64,000 bases of DNA from Candidatus Brocadia pituitae (GTDB lineage Bacteria; Planctomycetota; Brocadiia; Brocadiales; Brocadiaceae), in NCBI GenBank assembly GCA_017347445.1, contig AP021856.1:1-64000 (forward strand), in the 5' to 3' direction. Under the pieces are notes generated by a model. That model was not told the DNA's origin. It made no database searches and saw only the letters and a list, made by a program, of their open reading frames with translations. Shown here piece after piece: positions 45,072-54,402 of the stretch. The translations under genes and the position numbers were made by a program. Positions within the stretch are counted from its first letter, which is position 1. Every line of letters begins with the position of its first letter.

Positions 45072-46661
45072 ATGAAAATGAGATACTTTTTGATATTTTT
45101 TTTAATTACCCTATCAAGTCCTTTGGCATTACTTGCTCAAAATGAACCTAAGGAGGTCTGGGAACCCCAGGTAGCCGGACGATTTTATCCGGGCAATGAA
45201 ACTGTACTGCGAGATCAGATAAATAATTTTTTTAAAACCATTCCCAAGCTTTTTATGAACGGGAGACTAGTTGCCCTTATTTCACCGCATGCAGGCTACC
45301 AATACTCTGGTCAGGTGGCTGCGTATGGTTATCATGCTCTTAAGGATTCGAACTTTACCAGAGTCATCATTCTTTCGCCCAACCATTTTCGAAGTGGCAA
45401 ACGTTTCAGGGGGGCATCTATTCTGAACGTAAAAAATTTTAAAACACCATTAGGTATTATCCCGGTAGACCAGGAAGCGTGTAACCAGCTCCTTGATCAT
45501 GCACAGGGAACGACGGTCAATTCCTCTAAGAAATCCACGCCTCTTTTTGGGGTGTATGAAGGCGCTTACCAGGGTGAGCATTCTCTGGAAACCCAGTTGC
45601 CTTTCTTACAGATGTCTCTCGGCTCCTTCCATCTGGTTCCTCTTATGATAGGTATATTGATTGATGATGATTTTGACCGGATAGCAGATGCCATACGACC
45701 ATTGCTTGATGAAAAAACGCTTCTTGTCGTAAGTTCTGATTTTACGCATTATGGAGATGGATACAATTACGTTCCCTTTAGAAAAGACATTGAAAAGAAT
45801 ATCACGGCGTTGGACCACGGCGCATTTGAAAAAATCCGCGCCAGAGATTTTGAAGGACTTAAGCAATACCGGAAGGAAACGGGCATAAATGCTTGTGGCC
45901 TCATGCCGATTCTGCTGCTCCTGAAATTGTTGCCGGATAACGTAACAGGTGAGATTCTGAATTATGATACCTCCGGGCGCCAATCCAACAATTTTTCTTA
46001 TTCCGTGAGCTATGCATCCATCATATTTACAAAGCCTGCGGAAACCAAATCTGGTTTTATTTTGCCAAAGGAAGAGATGAGGCAAGCCGCTCATCTTTTT
46101 TTAACCACGGAAGAAAAAGCCGTACTCTTGTCTTTAGCCAGAAACACGTTGAAAACCTATACTGAAACTGGGGATTCACCAAAACTGGACCGGATGAGCA
46201 GCCAGTTAACTCAAAAATTAAAAGAGCAATATGGTGTTTTCGTTACCTTAAAAAAATACGGCTCACTGCGCGGATGTATTGGGCATCTCATACCTAAAGT
46301 GCCCCTCTTTCAGGGAGTAATAGAAAACACCATCAATTCCTCTGCTCGAGACGTGAGGTTCAGCCCGGTAGAGGCTAAGGAAGTAACCGATATTACCATT
46401 GAAATTTCTGTCCTGAGCAAACCAAGAAGGATACCAGAACCGGATAGATTTATCGTTGGGAAAGAAGGTATCCTGATACGGAAGGGGCCCTGTAGCGCTG
46501 TGTTTCTTCCACAGGTTGCAGAAGAGCAGGGGTGGGATAGGGATGAAACCTTATGTCATCTCTGCCAGAAAGCCGGATTATCACGTGATGCTTGGAAAGA
46601 AGAGGGTATGGAATTTTACGTTTTTACCGCAGATGTCTTTCGCGAAGGCGTGAAATTATAA
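45072..46661 (+). CDS. Exported MEMO1-AMMECR1 fusion protein (AmmeMemoRadiSam B+A)
   Basis: The 529-residue protein has an apparent signal peptide (RYFLIFFLITLSSPLALLAQ, cleavage near residue 22). A MEMO1-family domain follows (about 30-325; AGRFYPGN, ISPHAGYQYSG, SPNHFRSG, SSDFTHYG), a dioxygenase-like fold. An AMMECR1 domain closes it (about 345-529; LRGCIGH with Cys402). Such domains usually occur as separate cytosolic proteins in an AmmeMemoRadiSam set with a radical SAM enzyme. Here they are fused and exported, and no radical SAM gene is adjacent. A second AMMECR1 gene follows. The biochemical function is unknown. Confidence 0.88.
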   Translation: MKMRYFLIFFLITLSSPLALLAQNEPKEVWEPQVAGRFYPGNETVLRDQINNFFKTIPKLFMNGRLVALISPHAGYQYSGQVAAYGYHALKDSNFTRVIILSPNHFRSGKRFRGASILNVKNFKTPLGIIPVDQEACNQLLDHAQGTTVNSSKKSTPLFGVYEGAYQGEHSLETQLPFLQMSLGSFHLVPLMIGILIDDDFDRIADAIRPLLDEKTLLVVSSDFTHYGDGYNYVPFRKDIEKNITALDHGAFEKIRARDFEGLKQYRKETGINACGLMPILLLLKLLPDNVTGEILNYDTSGRQSNNFSYSVSYASIIFTKPAETKSGFILPKEEMRQAAHLFLTTEEKAVLLSLARNTLKTYTETGDSPKLDRMSSQLTQKLKEQYGVFVTLKKYGSLRGCIGHLIPKVPLFQGVIENTINSSARDVRFSPVEAKEVTDITIEISVLSKPRRIPEPDRFIVGKEGILIRKGPCSAVFLPQVAEEQGWDRDETLCHLCQKAGLSRDAWKEEGMEFYVFTADVFREGVKL

Positions 46662-46714
46662 ATTCGGACCATAAGATTCCCGGTATTTCACCATTTGTTT
46701 GAACCACAACAACA

Positions 46715-47275
46715 TTGACTTCCTTGGATGAAAAAGCAAAAAGAATTCTTCTGGATATTGCAAGAAATAGTATCCGGGCTGCCATACAAAAGGAACCGAA
46801 CCGGCTCTTATCCTGTAGCAATCCTGACCTTCAGGGGAAATTAGGAGTCTTTGTTACGTTAAAAACATACGGACAACTTCGGGGATGTATTGGTCATTTT
46901 TTCTCCGATATCCCCCTCTTTCTGTTGGTCTCCGAAATGGCTGCCGCCGCGGCAACAGATGATCCCCGGTTTGCGCACAATCGTATAACACTTTCGGAAC
47001 TTGAACATCTCGATATAGAAATTTCTGTACTGTCTCCACTAACACGCATTAGCAATCCACTTAATTTTGAACTTGGGAAGCACGGCATCTATATAAAAAA
47101 AGGTTTTAGCACGGGATGCTTCCTTCCTCAGGTTGCAACAGAAACTGGCTGGAGTAAAGAAGACTTTCTTTCCTATTGTTGCTCTCATAAGGCTGGTTTA
47201 CAAGCCAATGCCTGGAAGCATAGAGATACTGAAATTTATATCTTTACAACGGAGGTCATTGAAGAAGAAAAGTAA
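46715..47275 (+). CDS. AMMECR1 domain protein (AmmeMemoRadiSam system protein A)
   Basis: This 186-residue protein is a free-standing AMMECR1 domain with LRGCIGHFFSDIPLF (Cys58) and the SVLSPLTRISNP and FLPQVATETGWSKEDFL segments. It resembles the C-terminal half of the preceding fusion and probably arose by duplication. It has no signal peptide and would be cytosolic. The TTG start lacks a good ribosome site, so the true start is uncertain. It lies 53 bp after the fusion gene. Confidence 0.85.
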   Translation: MTSLDEKAKRILLDIARNSIRAAIQKEPNRLLSCSNPDLQGKLGVFVTLKTYGQLRGCIGHFFSDIPLFLLVSEMAAAAATDDPRFAHNRITLSELEHLDIEISVLSPLTRISNPLNFELGKHGIYIKKGFSTGCFLPQVATETGWSKEDFLSYCCSHKAGLQANAWKHRDTEIYIFTTEVIEEEK

Positions 47276-47356
47276 CGACACCCTTTTTCTTATGTACCCG
47301 GAAAACGCAACGTAGCAACTAAGTAGTCTTTACGTCGTTTATAATAGCATAGAAAT

Positions 47357-47512
47357 TCACTTTTTTTCAAACATTCGGCCTGCATAAAAAACCATAGCGC
47401 CAAGAAATAGTAGAAGTACTTCTGTCTTCATCGAATCCTTTGCGATGCCAAAGTAAAGGGCATTCAATGCCAGGATAATCCCAATAAGCTGTAAAATTTT
47501 TGCAAAACTCAT
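47357..47512 (-). CDS. Small two-helix membrane protein overlapping trpE
   Basis: A 51-residue open frame begins with an ATG that overlaps the trpE stop (ATGA). The product starts MSFAKILQLIGIILALNALY and has a second hydrophobic stretch (LLLFLGAMVFYAG), then a basic end RMFEKK. Two transmembrane helices with a short charged loop are apparent. I do not recognise the family. The overlap and balanced codon use make translation by coupling to trpE likely. Confidence 0.6.
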   Translation of the reverse strand: MSFAKILQLIGIILALNALYFGIAKDSMKTEVLLLFLGAMVFYAGRMFEKK

Positions 47513-49044
47513 TTCACAATCCCTTTCACGTTACTGCTTGCATCATGCTGGCGTTGTGTTATCTTCTCAGCAATTTCTATTGCCCTGAATAATCCCTTTG
47601 CCTTGTTCACCGTTTCTTCATACTCTTGCTCTGGTACTGAATCTGCAACAATTCCGGCCCCGGCTTGAATATACGCTTTATTTCCCTTAAGCAAGACTGT
47701 TCGTATCGTGATACACGTATTCATATTGCCAAAGAAATCAATATAGCCAACAGCCCCACCATAAGGACCCCGCTTCGTAGGCTCAATTTCATCAATAATT
47801 TGCATTGCCCTGATTTTGGGTGCACCAGACAACGTGCCTGCAGGAAGGCATGCCTTCAGAGAATCAAACGCATTTTTACCCTCATCCAGTTCGCCACAAA
47901 CACTGGAGGTTATATGCATAACATGCGAATATTTTTCAATTACCATTTTTTCATCGATATGTACACTCCCATAACGTGACACCCTTCCTACGTCATTCCT
48001 TCCAAGGTCAAGGAGCATAATGTGTTCTGCACGTTCTTTAGGGTCGGCAATCAAATCCTGCGCAAAAAACTTGTCCTCTGCATCATCTTTTCCCCTTCTC
48101 CGTGTGCCAGCAATAGGTCGCACGACAATCTTTTTTCCTTCGACTTTTACCATGACTTCAGGTGAAGACCCAATAAGCTTTATATCGTTCATTTTTAGGT
48201 AAAACATATAGGGGGATGGGTTTATCACCCGTAAGACACGATAAATGCTGAATGGATCGGCATCCGTTTGTGTCATAAATCGCTGAGAAATCACCACCTG
48301 AAATACATCACCCGCACGGATATATTCCTTGCATTGATCTACCGCTTTAAGAAATGCGATTTTTTCAAAGTTTGAAGAAGATGTTATATTCGTCTCCTTT
48401 TCCGTAATAATGTCTTCGCTTAAAGACAGCACCGGTGTGCGTAATTTGTCAATGATCCGGTCTATTTTAATGACGGTCGCATTGTACACATTTTCCAAAT
48501 GATCGCCATCAATTTTTGCGGTGCAAACAATCTTAATGGTTTTTGTTACATGATCAAATATGATCATGGTGTCGTAAAACATTACCTGGATATCCGGAAG
48601 CAACAAATCGTCATGAGGGACATGCGGTAATGATTCATAATAACGTATCGTATCATAGCCGATATATCCGACACCACAGCAGTAAAATTGAGGTAATCCA
48701 TCCAGTTGTACCGGAGTAAAAGAATTTATTTCGGCCCGTAATATTCTTAAAGGGTCGTGTGTCTGTAAAAGCTCCTTTTCTTTCCCTCTGCGTTTAATTT
48801 CTATGCGATTACCGGATGCAGTGAATTCAAGAAACGGGTCAGCGCTCAGGAGAGAATATCGTGAAATCTTTTCTCCTCCCGTTGCACTTTCAAGTAGAAA
48901 GGCATTGCCCGAATCAGATATCTTTTGAAATGCCGATACAGGGGTGAGGGTATCGGCAAAAAGCTGGCGGTAAACTGGCACAAGATTCCCTTGAGTAGCC
49001 AACTGCTTGAATACCTCAAAGCCAGGATAGTATCGTTTTAACAT
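47509..49044 (-). CDS. trpE: Anthranilate synthase component I
   Basis: TrpE makes anthranilate from chorismate with the amidotransferase TrpG. The 511 residues carry the tryptophan feedback motif LLES (50-53) and chorismate-binding motifs: FQVVISQRF, PIAGTRRRGKD, LIADPKERAEHIMLLDLGRN and LSGAPKIRAM. trpG is not adjacent, and no attenuator leader peptide is seen upstream. A tiny membrane-protein gene overlaps its end. Confidence 0.96.
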   Translation of the reverse strand: MLKRYYPGFEVFKQLATQGNLVPVYRQLFADTLTPVSAFQKISDSGNAFLLESATGGEKISRYSLLSADPFLEFTASGNRIEIKRRGKEKELLQTHDPLRILRAEINSFTPVQLDGLPQFYCCGVGYIGYDTIRYYESLPHVPHDDLLLPDIQVMFYDTMIIFDHVTKTIKIVCTAKIDGDHLENVYNATVIKIDRIIDKLRTPVLSLSEDIITEKETNITSSSNFEKIAFLKAVDQCKEYIRAGDVFQVVISQRFMTQTDADPFSIYRVLRVINPSPYMFYLKMNDIKLIGSSPEVMVKVEGKKIVVRPIAGTRRRGKDDAEDKFFAQDLIADPKERAEHIMLLDLGRNDVGRVSRYGSVHIDEKMVIEKYSHVMHITSSVCGELDEGKNAFDSLKACLPAGTLSGAPKIRAMQIIDEIEPTKRGPYGGAVGYIDFFGNMNTCITIRTVLLKGNKAYIQAGAGIVADSVPEQEYEETVNKAKGLFRAIEIAEKITQRQHDASSNVKGIVK

Positions 49045-49152
49045 TTCTTAAAAAGTATAAAAATAATAAAAAGCATGAAATTTAACGATAGAACGGCATA
49101 TTCATTAAAATTATCTCTATTTACAAATTTCAATCAATCTGGAAATTACCTC

Positions 49153-49184
49153 AAAAAAAATGGGTGTTGCAAAGGCAACACCCA
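49153..49184 (-). terminator. Rho-independent terminator after the porin gene
   Basis: TGGGTGTTGC and its complement form a 10-bp perfect stem (49161-49184) with the loop AAAG. Read on the minus strand it is followed by eight T residues (49160-49153). It lies 70 bp beyond the porin stop. Confidence 0.88.
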
Positions 49185-49253
49185 TTAATGAAAGCAAACA
49201 AATTATCCAGGATCAACCACAACCTTGCATAAGGAAGGGAGATCTGTATGATG

Positions 49254-50903
49254 TTAGAAAGTAACAGTCGTTTGCAAGTAAACCCAGTTGGTGTCAGTAT
49301 CACTATTCAAATTATTCTCTATCCAGTCCCCAGCTCCAAACCAGGAATAACCGCCGAGAATACCTACATTCTTATACAACTGATAACTTACTGTTAAGTC
49401 AACTTCCTGTCCTAGGTTATCATCATCATCGTCATACCCGCCAATTGGACGTGGGGTGGCCAAGGCAGCACTTGCCAGATACCATCCATCTTTTGCCTCA
49501 TCCAACAGAAAATAATGATAATCAACCTGCACGGTCAGCTTACTCGTTGGTACAACCTTTACATTAAACCTTATATCATGCATATTCTGCCAGGAAACGA
49601 GATCGGCAAATCCATATATACCATTCATGTGGTTTGTTGGGTACAGATTATCAAAGGTGTCATGATCATTGTCGGTTGGATCATCATCGCCAGAAGCATG
49701 GGCATATTCAAAACCAAAACGTGGCTTCCAACCCAAATCTTTAAACGTATACCCAGCTTTTGCGGCAAGGGCATATGCCTTATGCGTTTGATCTCCATAA
49801 TCACCAAACTGGCCATGCATTTCTAAGGTATAATCGATAGCATCTATGTTAGGCATTTTTCCGTCTAACCTAAAGCCAAAGTCGTGAACCTCGAGCGACT
49901 CGCCACCGGCGGTGGAATATCCGCTACCCACGGCAATATTACTCACATTATCCTCATCGTTTCTCTGGATATACATAAGTTCTAATAATGCGCTAGGTAC
50001 GAGCTTCTTAAATGCCAACTGGGCAGCATACATATTTTCGTCGCTGTTATCACTCCCGTCGACGGTTGTAAATCCATCCTCATCGACCCTTGCTGCGATA
50101 GCTTCTATGTGTACTTCATCTGTATCCCACATAAACCGACCAGCGTCAAAGGTACGTCCTACGTTTGACCATACAAAGTTACCCAGAACTCGGTGATCTC
50201 CCCAAATGATTTCTTGCCGGCCCACCCTCACGGTTAATGGCAAATCAAACAATTTTCTTAGGTCAAAATATCCCTGATGAAGATCGAATATGCTATTTTC
50301 ACCATAAGCATTGGCAAATCCAACAGTCGTTCCTTCAGCGCCAAACGTCCTGGCATCCTGGAGCTGAATAAAAACCCTCAAATGCTCATTTACATCTGCA
50401 TCAGCCCAGAGCCGTGTCTGGTTCAATACATAATCGTCATCATAAGACGACCCACGTCCGGCAGTCCCTACTGCGCCGGCTAAAGTCGCATTACTGGTAG
50501 GAACTTGATAGTAACCATTTGCGTACTCTGCGCGGGTTCTGATCTGTCCGCCCAATTTTACCTTTTTAGCAAATTCAGAATAGACATTACCAGCAATATC
50601 TTCTGCCTTAATTGGTTCAGCATTGGCAGCAGTTCTCATCTCTTCCTTTAACGTGCTGACTTCATTTCTTAATGCTTCAACGTCTTTTTCCGTATCAGAA
50701 GATGATGCAACTACCGGTTTTTCCTGTTTTACAGACTCAATCTGGTCAGTTAATGCAGAGACAGACGCCCTTAAGGCATTCAACTCTTTTTCCATCTCCT
50801 CAAGAGACTTAGTACCTGCTCCATAAGACTGGCTAGCAGCCGCTGTGCAGAAGATGGCAACGGCAAAACCACCCACACAGGTCTTCCATAATCCATTTTT
50901 CAT
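49254..50903 (-). CDS. Outer-membrane porin with coiled-coil N terminus (Alginate_exp type)
   Basis: This 549-residue precursor has a signal peptide ending near SQSYGAG. A heptad coiled coil follows (about 30-95; EEMEKELNALRASVSALTDQ), then a large beta-barrel rich in aromatic and aspartate residues. The barrel opens with KKVKLGGQIRTRAEYANGY, as in AlgE/Alginate_exp proteins, and ends in VTF, a normal barrel terminus. The coiled coil probably anchors or trimerises it. The ATG at 50903 has GGGAGG upstream. A good promoter and terminator make it a single-gene unit. It may be a major porin, since anammox bacteria have an abundant porin of this type. Confidence 0.82.
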   Translation of the reverse strand: MKNGLWKTCVGGFAVAIFCTAAASQSYGAGTKSLEEMEKELNALRASVSALTDQIESVKQEKPVVASSSDTEKDVEALRNEVSTLKEEMRTAANAEPIKAEDIAGNVYSEFAKKVKLGGQIRTRAEYANGYYQVPTSNATLAGAVGTAGRGSSYDDDYVLNQTRLWADADVNEHLRVFIQLQDARTFGAEGTTVGFANAYGENSIFDLHQGYFDLRKLFDLPLTVRVGRQEIIWGDHRVLGNFVWSNVGRTFDAGRFMWDTDEVHIEAIAARVDEDGFTTVDGSDNSDENMYAAQLAFKKLVPSALLELMYIQRNDEDNVSNIAVGSGYSTAGGESLEVHDFGFRLDGKMPNIDAIDYTLEMHGQFGDYGDQTHKAYALAAKAGYTFKDLGWKPRFGFEYAHASGDDDPTDNDHDTFDNLYPTNHMNGIYGFADLVSWQNMHDIRFNVKVVPTSKLTVQVDYHYFLLDEAKDGWYLASAALATPRPIGGYDDDDDNLGQEVDLTVSYQLYKNVGILGGYSWFGAGDWIENNLNSDTDTNWVYLQTTVTF

Positions 50904-51072
50904 CACGAAAACCTCCCTAATTAAAGATAATTGGACCCCCAATGAAAACAAAAATAATTAAAGATAAAAACTAACCACTGTTAAAGCAATCTAGAGCAAA
51001 ATAGCCTCCTTTCTCCTCCTCGTGTCAGTTTTCATTTTAGATAACAATGCTTAACAATCAATTTGGGAAGGC

Positions 51073-51101
51073 ATGTTAACAAAAAAAAAAAATAATGTCA
51101 A
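51073..51101 (-). promoter_or_regulatory. Promoter of the porin gene
   Basis: On the minus strand perfect TTGACA (51101-51096) and TAACAT (51078-51073) are 17 bp apart, with a spacer that is mostly T. The leader to the start codon would be about 160 bases. The -10 form is the same as at moeA. Confidence 0.6.
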
Positions 51102-51405
51102 ATAAAAAAATTTTAACCAAATAGCAGACAGATACTTTAGTATGTTTTGCGTATGCCAAAAACAAGAAAATGTCTTTATTTGGGCGGCAAGGCCTAATCA
51201 AAGCACTGAGCAAACAATATTCCAAATTCAGCATATCAAAACAATACATCATTAGTTGTACATTAACAATTGCTTATGCTTTACTTAGCCAAAACAAGGA
51301 GATAAAAAATGCTATGTTATAGATTACACAAAGATGCAAAATATTGCAAATGTGAAATTTGTTTTACATTCTGAATATTTTACACTTATCATGTGTCTGA
51401 TAGAT

Positions 51406-51523
51406 GACTCTGTTGATTAACTCTCATTTCGACAATATGCTATACCATTTATATTACAATATTGGTATTCTGAATTGTATATGGTATACCAATTTGGTTT
51501 GAAAGGGCATAATCAACAGAGTC
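51406..51523. mobile_element. 118-bp MITE-like element with 14-bp perfect terminal inverted repeats
   Basis: GACTCTGTTGATTA at 51406-51419 and TAATCAACAGAGTC at 51510-51523 are exact inverted copies. The interior is AT-rich with a further ATACCA/TGGTAT pairing and has no gene. No clear target duplication is visible at the ends. It sits in the 832-bp AT-rich gap between the porin and the first SPFH gene, which holds no open frame beyond the promoters listed. Confidence 0.5.
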
Positions 51524-51634
51524 GCAGATTATCATGCAACGAATTATTGAAAGACTTGTGATATACGGTAAAATATTTGCCTTGTCTTATCATTAAGCGA
51601 AGGTGCTCGTGTTTATGTATTTTAATTTTTTTTA

Positions 51635-51663
51635 TTGACGTTATAATAACATACTCATATAAT
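51635..51663 (+). promoter_or_regulatory. Promoter of the SPFH gene pair
   Basis: TTGACG at 51635-51640 and TATAAT at 51658-51663 are separated by exactly 17 bp. The start would be near 51670, giving a 65-base leader before the first SPFH gene. Confidence 0.75.
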
Positions 51664-51735
51664 TATGACCGAATTTTGTAAAAGAGAGAAGATTATAATC
51701 CTTCATTAGTAATCACCTTAAGAAAAAGGCAGATT

Positions 51736-52920
51736 ATGGATAAGAACTTTAGAGTAAAGGTTAAGTATTTTTACTTATACAGGAAGATAATTACTGCCAT
51801 AATTATCATAGGCGTAATTATTGGCGGAATATATGGCGGCAAAGAACTCAGCTGGAAAGAGATTGCTGCAGATGAAGTAGCTGTTGTGGTAAACAACCTC
51901 ACCGGTGGCATCAAATTCATAAATAGAGCCGGTGCTGTCCTCTATTATCCATTCATTCAGGACATTTATGTGTTGGATAAAAGGGAACAAATTTTAAAAA
52001 TGACAGCGGCGGAAATTGACGAAAAACATCCTCAGGGAAATCCTCTTATGGTAAAATCGATTGACGGCGGTGATGTCGTACTTGATCTACTCATACATTA
52101 TATGCTGAGGCCGGAATACGCAGTGCATGTTGTGCAGAATACAGGGACAGGAGACATTTTCAAGCAAAAATGGTTGTATGATTATTCAAGGACCATATGT
52201 TACTATTGTTACGGCGAATTAACGTTAGATGAGTTTCCGATGGCCTCCAAGCGTGATATTAAGGCGCAAAAGGCGAAGGAAGAGATAAACAAAATGCTGG
52301 AAGCCCATGGTTTTACCGTTACTTCAATAGACTTGTCAGACTATCGCTATTATAGGGAATATGCTGAAAAAATCCAGGAACGAAGACTGGCTGACAAAGA
52401 GGTTGAAGAACAAAAAACCAGGGCCACGGCTGCAAGGGAAAACCAACGAAGGGTGGTTGTTGAAGAAACGAAAAAATTGGAAGTTGAAGTGGCTCGGTTT
52501 CGTGGTGAATGCGATAAACGGATTATGGATGCGCGAGGTAGTGGTGAGGCAAAAAAGCAGGATGCAGATGCTTATCTTATTCGGGCAAGATTTGAAGCTG
52601 ATGCTGAGTATGAACGACTTGCAAGGGATGCGGAAGCGATTCTTGCCACGCTCAAGACCGAGGCGGAGGGAGTCCGGTTGTTGCGAAACGCCTTGGAAGG
52701 AGACGGCGGGCGTAATTTGGTGAGGCTTGAGTACGCCAAACGTTTAAAGCAAGCTATTGTCAGAAGCACGCCGATTGTCCGGCAAGGTATAGAAACACCA
52801 CAAAGCATACAAAGATTTAAATATATTGAAGATGCCCCAAAAATTGACTATATGTTTCCAGAGCCTCCCGATGCAGCATTGGTTAGTCCTTTAAAGCCAG
52901 GGCCAGATAAGTCTCCATAA
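51736..52920 (+). CDS. SPFH/band-7 (prohibitin-like) membrane protein 1
   Basis: This 394-residue protein has one N-terminal transmembrane helix (about 17-36). An SPFH domain follows (about 45-215), including a YSRTICYYCYGELTLDEF stretch, and then a long alanine/glutamate/lysine-rich coiled coil (about 215-345). SPFH proteins form large ring assemblies on membranes and guard proteases or organise lipid domains. Its short cytoplasmic N terminus suggests the SPFH part is extracytoplasmic. A second SPFH gene follows 48 bp later. No NfeD or FtsH gene is adjacent. Confidence 0.85.
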   Translation: MDKNFRVKVKYFYLYRKIITAIIIIGVIIGGIYGGKELSWKEIAADEVAVVVNNLTGGIKFINRAGAVLYYPFIQDIYVLDKREQILKMTAAEIDEKHPQGNPLMVKSIDGGDVVLDLLIHYMLRPEYAVHVVQNTGTGDIFKQKWLYDYSRTICYYCYGELTLDEFPMASKRDIKAQKAKEEINKMLEAHGFTVTSIDLSDYRYYREYAEKIQERRLADKEVEEQKTRATAARENQRRVVVEETKKLEVEVARFRGECDKRIMDARGSGEAKKQDADAYLIRARFEADAEYERLARDAEAILATLKTEAEGVRLLRNALEGDGGRNLVRLEYAKRLKQAIVRSTPIVRQGIETPQSIQRFKYIEDAPKIDYMFPEPPDAALVSPLKPGPDKSP

Positions 52921-52968
52921 AAGAAATTTACCACTACATTCGACATTATTTCATAAAAGAGGCGAAAA

Positions 52969-54138
52969 ATGAACTTAGGTAAATTTACGGCGAAATATAT
53001 TATCCCTATCGGTATCCTTGTTTTTTTTGTTATCTTTATCATTGGTATAAAATTCTTTGTCATAAAGGTGGGAGTTGATCAGGTAGGGGTAAGAACAATA
53101 ATCTGGGGCGTTAAAAGGGGGTTGGTGCAAAAGGATTATGGCCCTGGATGGCACAGAGCAATTAGCGGTATTGACCAATGGGACCTCTATGATAGCACCG
53201 TACAAACGCTTGAGCTTGCCAAATCACCTTCACGGTTGGGGCACGATGAGCGTCAGGAGGCCGCTATAAGAACTGCAGATGACTATGATGTCTCAGCGGA
53301 TATTATTGTTAAGTATCAAATAAAAAAAGGTCATGCGTGGAACTTGCGGCAGGATATTGGCGTTGGTGAGCGGTACAAAATAATTGTAGAGAACGAAATA
53401 CGTGACATTGCCAGAAGTGTGCTGGGGAAAATGAGTGAAAGGGATCTCTACAATCCTGATGAAAAGCGAAAAAGGGCGACAGCATTCAAGGATCAACTCA
53501 CGGTGAGGCTTGCTGATAGACATGTCGACATTATTGACGTTTTGATCCTGGAGATGAGATTTGACCCACAGTTGGAAAGAAAGATTAAAAATATTAAATT
53601 AGCGGAGCTTGATAATGTCCTCAATATATCAAAAGCGCAAGCCGCCGAACAAAGAGGTATTACTCAAACGATTGATGCAGACACTGAAGCTATTGCACAA
53701 AAAATCGTTGGAGACAAAGAACGATCGATTACCGTACTTGATGCTGAAACGACGAAGCAGACAATTGAAATTCTTGCTGAAGCCGATAAGTACCTGATCC
53801 AGAAGAAAGCTGAAGGCGATCTTTACAAAGAGCAACGCGTGGCAGAAGGTAACCTCTTGATTAAGCAAGCACAAGCGGAGGGCGAGAGACTTCGAAGAGA
53901 GGCGATTTCAGGCATGGGTGGCGATATTATTGTTGCCATGGAGGCTGCCCGTAACATGAACCTTGCAGATTTAAATATCTCTAGCCTTGACATTAATCTC
54001 CTTGATGTAGATGAAATGGCAACGCGCTTTGGTGTGTCAGATGTCAAAGGAAAGCTACGGGTTGACTCAAAAGCCTTTAAACAAATCCAGGATATGCTGA
54101 ATCTGCCTAAGGGCACTGATACGACAGGGCACAAGTAG
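52969..54138 (+). CDS. SPFH/band-7 (prohibitin-like) membrane protein 2
   Basis: This 389-residue paralogue has a transmembrane helix (about 11-33), an SPFH domain beginning VGVDQVGVRTIIWGVKRGL with GPGWHRAISGID, and a coiled coil rich in EAD/KAEGD repeats (about 230-320). The domain keeps the RDIARSVLGKMSERDLYN helix typical of HflC/prohibitin proteins. GAGGCG precedes the ATG. It probably forms a hetero-oligomer with the upstream protein, like HflK-HflC. A short CCACATT/AATGTGG hairpin lies 45 bp after its end. Confidence 0.87.
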   Translation: MNLGKFTAKYIIPIGILVFFVIFIIGIKFFVIKVGVDQVGVRTIIWGVKRGLVQKDYGPGWHRAISGIDQWDLYDSTVQTLELAKSPSRLGHDERQEAAIRTADDYDVSADIIVKYQIKKGHAWNLRQDIGVGERYKIIVENEIRDIARSVLGKMSERDLYNPDEKRKRATAFKDQLTVRLADRHVDIIDVLILEMRFDPQLERKIKNIKLAELDNVLNISKAQAAEQRGITQTIDADTEAIAQKIVGDKERSITVLDAETTKQTIEILAEADKYLIQKKAEGDLYKEQRVAEGNLLIKQAQAEGERLRREAISGMGGDIIVAMEAARNMNLADLNISSLDINLLDVDEMATRFGVSDVKGKLRVDSKAFKQIQDMLNLPKGTDTTGHK

Positions 54139-54402
54139 ACAAACCGTTCTTAGAAATATTCAAAAAAAATCCTGCAAAAGGCCACATTGTTTAATGTGGT
54201 GTAGTGCTAATCACCAACTGTATGGTTTAAATGGACCAATCCTCTCCTCATGCTCTACTTCGGCTAGTATTGCACCATGAATCATCTCTCTGTAAAACAA
54301 TCACTTAGACAAAAATAACAATTACGGAATACTATTTGCTAGTTTAGCCCATCCGTTTGTTAAACTTTTTAACTTTATTAACATTTCAGAGAGAAGGAAA
54401 TT

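Noticed and set aside
54182-54199. CCACATT/AATGTGG hairpin after the second SPFH gene as a terminator
   Set aside because: The stem is short and no T-run follows, so termination is not supported.
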